Shown here: piece by piece, positions 61,645-64,000 of the stretch | Layout of the letters: each line of letters opens with the position of its first letter | How positions within the stretch are numbered: position 1 is the stretch's first letter | NCBI GenBank assembly: GCA_947503135.1 | Contig: CANNCQ010000004.1 | Location: forward strand, 62,001-126,000 | Length of the DNA stretch: 64,000 nt | From: an uncultured Aquimarina sp. | GTDB taxonomy: Bacteria > Bacteroidota > Bacteroidia > Flavobacteriales > Flavobacteriaceae | Direction: 5' to 3' | The notes under the pieces: generated by a model | The model's database searches: none | What the model was told of the DNA's origin: nothing | Seen by the model: the letters and a program-made list of their open reading frames with translations, nothing else | Translations under genes and position numbers: made by a program

Positions 61645-62360
61645 TTTTATTCGGACTAAAACTGTTGATTGCACATATATTGGGAGATTTTGTTTTTCAA
61701 TCTAACAAATGGGTTACAAACAAACAAGAAAATAAAATTCGATCAAAGTTTTTGTATGTACACCTTGCAATACATGCAATTGCATTGATTGTATTACTTG
61801 GTTTTGATTTCAACTATTGGGTAGGAATTGTAGCTATATTAATAACTCATGGTATTATTGATGTTTTGAAACTGTACTTTGAAACTAAAAAAAACACACG
61901 GTCTTTATTTATAATAGATCAACTAGTACACTTATTAATACTATTAATTGTAACGCTAAGTTATACGGGATTTGAGCTTAATTTTGAATTTTTAAACACC
62001 TCTAAAAACTTATTTTTATTGTTTTCTATATTGAATGTGACTTTTGTATCGTCGGTATTTATGAAGGTTATTATGGGAAAATGGAAACTAGAAGAAAACA
62101 GCCCTAACAAATCATTAAAGCAAGCAGGTAAATATATTGGTATTTTAGAACGTCTTTTTGTGCTTTGTTTTGTAATCCTAAATCAATGGGGAGCTATAGG
62201 CTTTTTATTAACAGCAAAATCCGTTTTCAGATTTGGTGACCTATCAAAATCCAAAGACCGAAAGCTAACCGAATATGTTTTAATAGGTACTTTATTAAGT
62301 TTTGCACTAGCTATAAGTACTGGCCTTCTATATCTTTGGGGTATAAAAATAGCTGACTAA
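61641..62360 (+). CDS. DUF3307-domain membrane protein
   Basis: 239 aa inner-membrane protein with about seven helices: LLIAHILGDFVFQSNKWVT opens DUF3307 (its conserved HxxxDF motif is visible as HILGDFVFQ), followed by KFLYVHLAIHAIALIVLLGF, IVAILITHGIIDVLKLYF and later helices. It follows satD with a 4-bp overlap; the pair is widely conserved in Bacteroidota and Firmicutes as I recall, but its role is unknown. Tail-to-tail overlap of 4 bp with the next minus-strand gene. Confidence 0.82.
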   Translation: MILFGLKLLIAHILGDFVFQSNKWVTNKQENKIRSKFLYVHLAIHAIALIVLLGFDFNYWVGIVAILITHGIIDVLKLYFETKKNTRSLFIIDQLVHLLILLIVTLSYTGFELNFEFLNTSKNLFLLFSILNVTFVSSVFMKVIMGKWKLEENSPNKSLKQAGKYIGILERLFVLCFVILNQWGAIGFLLTAKSVFRFGDLSKSKDRKLTEYVLIGTLLSFALAISTGLLYLWGIKIAD

Positions 62361-62932
62361 AATTCTAAGCACGGCAACGTTTTTTTAAAGTAAGAAGAAG
62401 GATAAGTAACTGTTTCTAAATTACTATCGTCAATTTTATTTTCTACAGCATACGTAAAAGAAGTCCCTCCTCTACCAGAAATTGTGAAATTGATAACCTT
62501 ATTCTGCTTTAATTTTTGAACCGACTTAGCATCAACTTCAAATTCAAATTCTGTTTTTAATGCTTTAAAATTAGCTCTGGTAGGGTGTTTAGTTTGCTTT
62601 TTACAAACATTATCGCCACTGTAATTTAGTTTTGCTGAGGTACCATCTTTAAAAGTAAACCTTAAAAAAGAGTCTTTTCCTAAACAAAAATCGGGAAATT
62701 GATGCCTTGCCACTCTGGAATAAGTAACCAATAAATGTTTTGATTTTCCGTCGGTATACATTGAAAACAATACGTAATCTCCCGTTAATGCTTCTTGATT
62801 TTCCTTAAGAACATACATTTCTTTAGAAGTAGCATTTATGCGCAAATCGTTAAATTCTATAATTTCAAAATCACATTGAGAAAAAAGCGATAGTGAGTTT
62901 AAAAAAATAAGGGTAATTAATAAATACTTCAT
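62357..62932 (-). CDS. Hypothetical exported protein (191 aa)
   Basis: Unrecognised. A signal peptide (residues 1-18: LITLIFLNSLSLFSQ) is followed by a Cys directly at the mature start (QCDFEI). Beta-rich: VLFSMYTDGKSKHLLVTYSR, SFLRFTFKDGTSAKLNY, and VINFTISGRGGTSFTYAV. Three further cysteines (FCLGK, VCKKQ, PCLEF) suggest disulfides. It is probably periplasmic. Its ATG overlaps the methyltransferase stop by one base (TAATG), so it is coupled to it. Confidence 0.6.
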   Translation of the reverse strand: MKYLLITLIFLNSLSLFSQCDFEIIEFNDLRINATSKEMYVLKENQEALTGDYVLFSMYTDGKSKHLLVTYSRVARHQFPDFCLGKDSFLRFTFKDGTSAKLNYSGDNVCKKQTKHPTRANFKALKTEFEFEVDAKSVQKLKQNKVINFTISGRGGTSFTYAVENKIDDSNLETVTYPSSYFKKTLPCLEF

Positions 62933-64000
62933 TAGTTTGAAATCTTTTTACATTCAATTACAATTGGCTTGTTTGTTGCGTCGGTTACAAAAAACAAATA
63001 CTGTTCCAATCCTTCTTGTAATTTATACTTTTTACGAATTTCAGCCACACTCATTTTAAAATTTTTTGAAACAACATTTGTTTTTGACTTAACCAATAAT
63101 CGCATAGTACTCTTATTGAAAGGGTAAACTGCTAAAATTTCAAATTTACGCCCAGGGAAGTCAATAAACTCGTTAGTTGTATATAAATGTGTTTGCCTGT
63201 GAATTTTTTTTGCTTTAAAAGCCTCTGATAACCAATTAAACATTCCTGCTTTCATTAACGGTGCGTAAGGCTCATAAAGGTATTTTAAAGGGCTACTGAA
63301 GTCTGCAAAACTCATTTCTTCAACACCCAATTGAACCACCAAATTATTTTCGAAAGCATCATACATCGTTACCATATGTATTGATGGATTTGAAGTATTC
63401 GATTTATTGAGCACCCACAACAATTCTTTTACTTCATTGTTTACAGCTACTATATGTATTTCTTTTACATATTTAAGTTCTCGTAAACCTATGGAAATGT
63501 CAAGAATTGGAGCTGTTTTAACTAAAACCGAAGTTGCAACATCCAACAACTGATCCACTACAACAGGCACGTTGGGAATACAATCCTCTAAAAAAAATAC
63601 TTTCCCCTTAGCTTCATTTCTACGGGAAGGATCTATGTAAACCCAATCAGCATTTGGATGATTTAAAGCAAATTCAATACCGTTGCAATTATTTGATTCA
63701 ATATTACTACAACCAAAGATCGAAAAATTGTGAGCTGCTATTTGTTGTAATTCAGTATTTAGTTCGCAATGAAAAACGGTAGTTACTTTTTTAGCAAAAG
63801 CTACGCTATCGATACCAAAGCCTCCTGTACTATCGATAAGCGTAGTACCCGATACTAAACCCGCTTTATAATTTGCAGTTTTTTCTGAGGAAGTTTGTTC
63901 TAAATTTAAACTTGGCGGATAGTAAATTGACTTGTTATTAAACCAGCTAGGCAGCTTGTTTTTTGCTTTTTTTTTGCCTACTAATTGTTGCGCTAATTCC
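62932..64000 (-). CDS. Class I SAM methyltransferase with THUMP-like domain (5' end missing)
   Basis: Runs off the right end of the window; at least 356 codons, with the start beyond 64000. The visible frame begins ELAQQLVGKKKAKNKLPSWF and contains LIDSTGGFGIDSVAFAKKV (SAM-binding glycine motif), VFHCELNTELQQIAAHN (acidic residue of the next strand) and DWVYIDPSRRNEAKGKVFFL (DPSRR motif), typical of the THUMP-like methyltransferases of Bacteroidota. The C-terminal ~110 residues match the THUMP-like domain. RNA is the likely substrate (inference). A GTG at 63570 can open a shorter frame but cuts the SAM fold, so it is not the start. Confidence 0.85.
   Translation of the reverse strand, partial: ELAQQLVGKKKAKNKLPSWFNNKSIYYPPSLNLEQTSSEKTANYKAGLVSGTTLIDSTGGFGIDSVAFAKKVTTVFHCELNTELQQIAAHNFSIFGCSNIESNNCNGIEFALNHPNADWVYIDPSRRNEAKGKVFFLEDCIPNVPVVVDQLLDVATSVLVKTAPILDISIGLRELKYVKEIHIVAVNNEVKELLWVLNKSNTSNPSIHMVTMYDAFENNLVVQLGVEEMSFADFSSPLKYLYEPYAPLMKAGMFNWLSEAFKAKKIHRQTHLYTTNEFIDFPGRKFEILAVYPFNKSTMRLLVKSKTNVVSKNFKMSVAEIRKKYKLQEGLEQYLFFVTDATNKPIVIECKKISN

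Noticed and set aside
62932-63570. Separate 212-aa protein starting at GTG 63570
   Set aside because: The frame continues unbroken upstream to the window end, with a SAM motif and DPSRR motif, so it is the tail of a longer methyltransferase.

Overview
The window is chromosomal DNA of an AT-rich member of the Flavobacteriaceae (Bacteroidota). The signs are a GldF-GldG gliding-motility homologue, PorT-like and TonB-dependent outer-membrane proteins, TamB, the assimilatory nitrate-reductase/rubredoxin pair, Bacteroidota-type promoters (-7 box TAnnTTTG) and the general lack of Shine-Dalgarno sequences. The species cannot be named from sequence alone. No rRNA, tRNA, CRISPR array or complete insertion sequence was seen.

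Layout. 1-4.2 kb: aroQ, an outer-membrane barrel, xerD, a cysteine desulfurase and a short-chain reductase. 4.2-15.2 kb: an arginine/proline cluster on the minus strand. It reads GNAT acyltransferase, argG, argC, argD, proA, proB, then a hairpin and a second promoter, then argF', argB, argE, argH. Upstream lies an apparent attenuator: a promoter and an unlisted 30-codon leader peptide whose stop codon sits in the loop of a terminator hairpin. 15.3-21.5 kb: tamB, divergent tsaD and rsmE. 21.5-26.8 kb: an accessory array of small unknown genes, all on the plus strand, separated by ~200-bp imperfect palindromes (E1-E5 plus a half copy) that resemble integron attC sites. A seventh copy (E7) lies in the opposite orientation near 55 kb.

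26.9-43.6 kb: a decayed lipoprotein gene, a cold-shock protein, MtfA-like peptidase, a pseudouridine synthase, a pentapeptide-repeat membrane protein, an amine-oxidase-type flavoprotein, clpC, gyrA, a lysozyme-fold protein, mltG, GNAT, dapF and htrA. 43.6-48.7 kb: a metal-homeostasis operon (DtxR/MntR regulator, TonB receptor, thioredoxin-like protein, metal-binding lipoprotein, ABC ATPase) with two palindromes around its promoter. The ABC permease is absent. 48.9-53.8 kb: a rubredoxin-tailed protein and a fused nitrate reductase/flavoprotein/BFD polypeptide. 54-56.5 kb: accessory DNA with a cassette-like gene, element E7 and a four-copy 29-bp repeat. 56.5-64 kb: phoH, a SAM hydroxide adenosyltransferase, a fused gldF-gldG, a satD/DUF3307 pair behind three 28-bp operator-like repeats, and a THUMP-like methyltransferase cut by the window end.

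Most interesting: the attC-like cassette array, the arginine-operon leader/terminator, the Ser at the specificity position of ArgF' (predicting a succinylated arginine pathway), and the operator repeats at the metal and satD operons. Start codons were moved inward where the longest reading frame began at TTG or inside a repeat.
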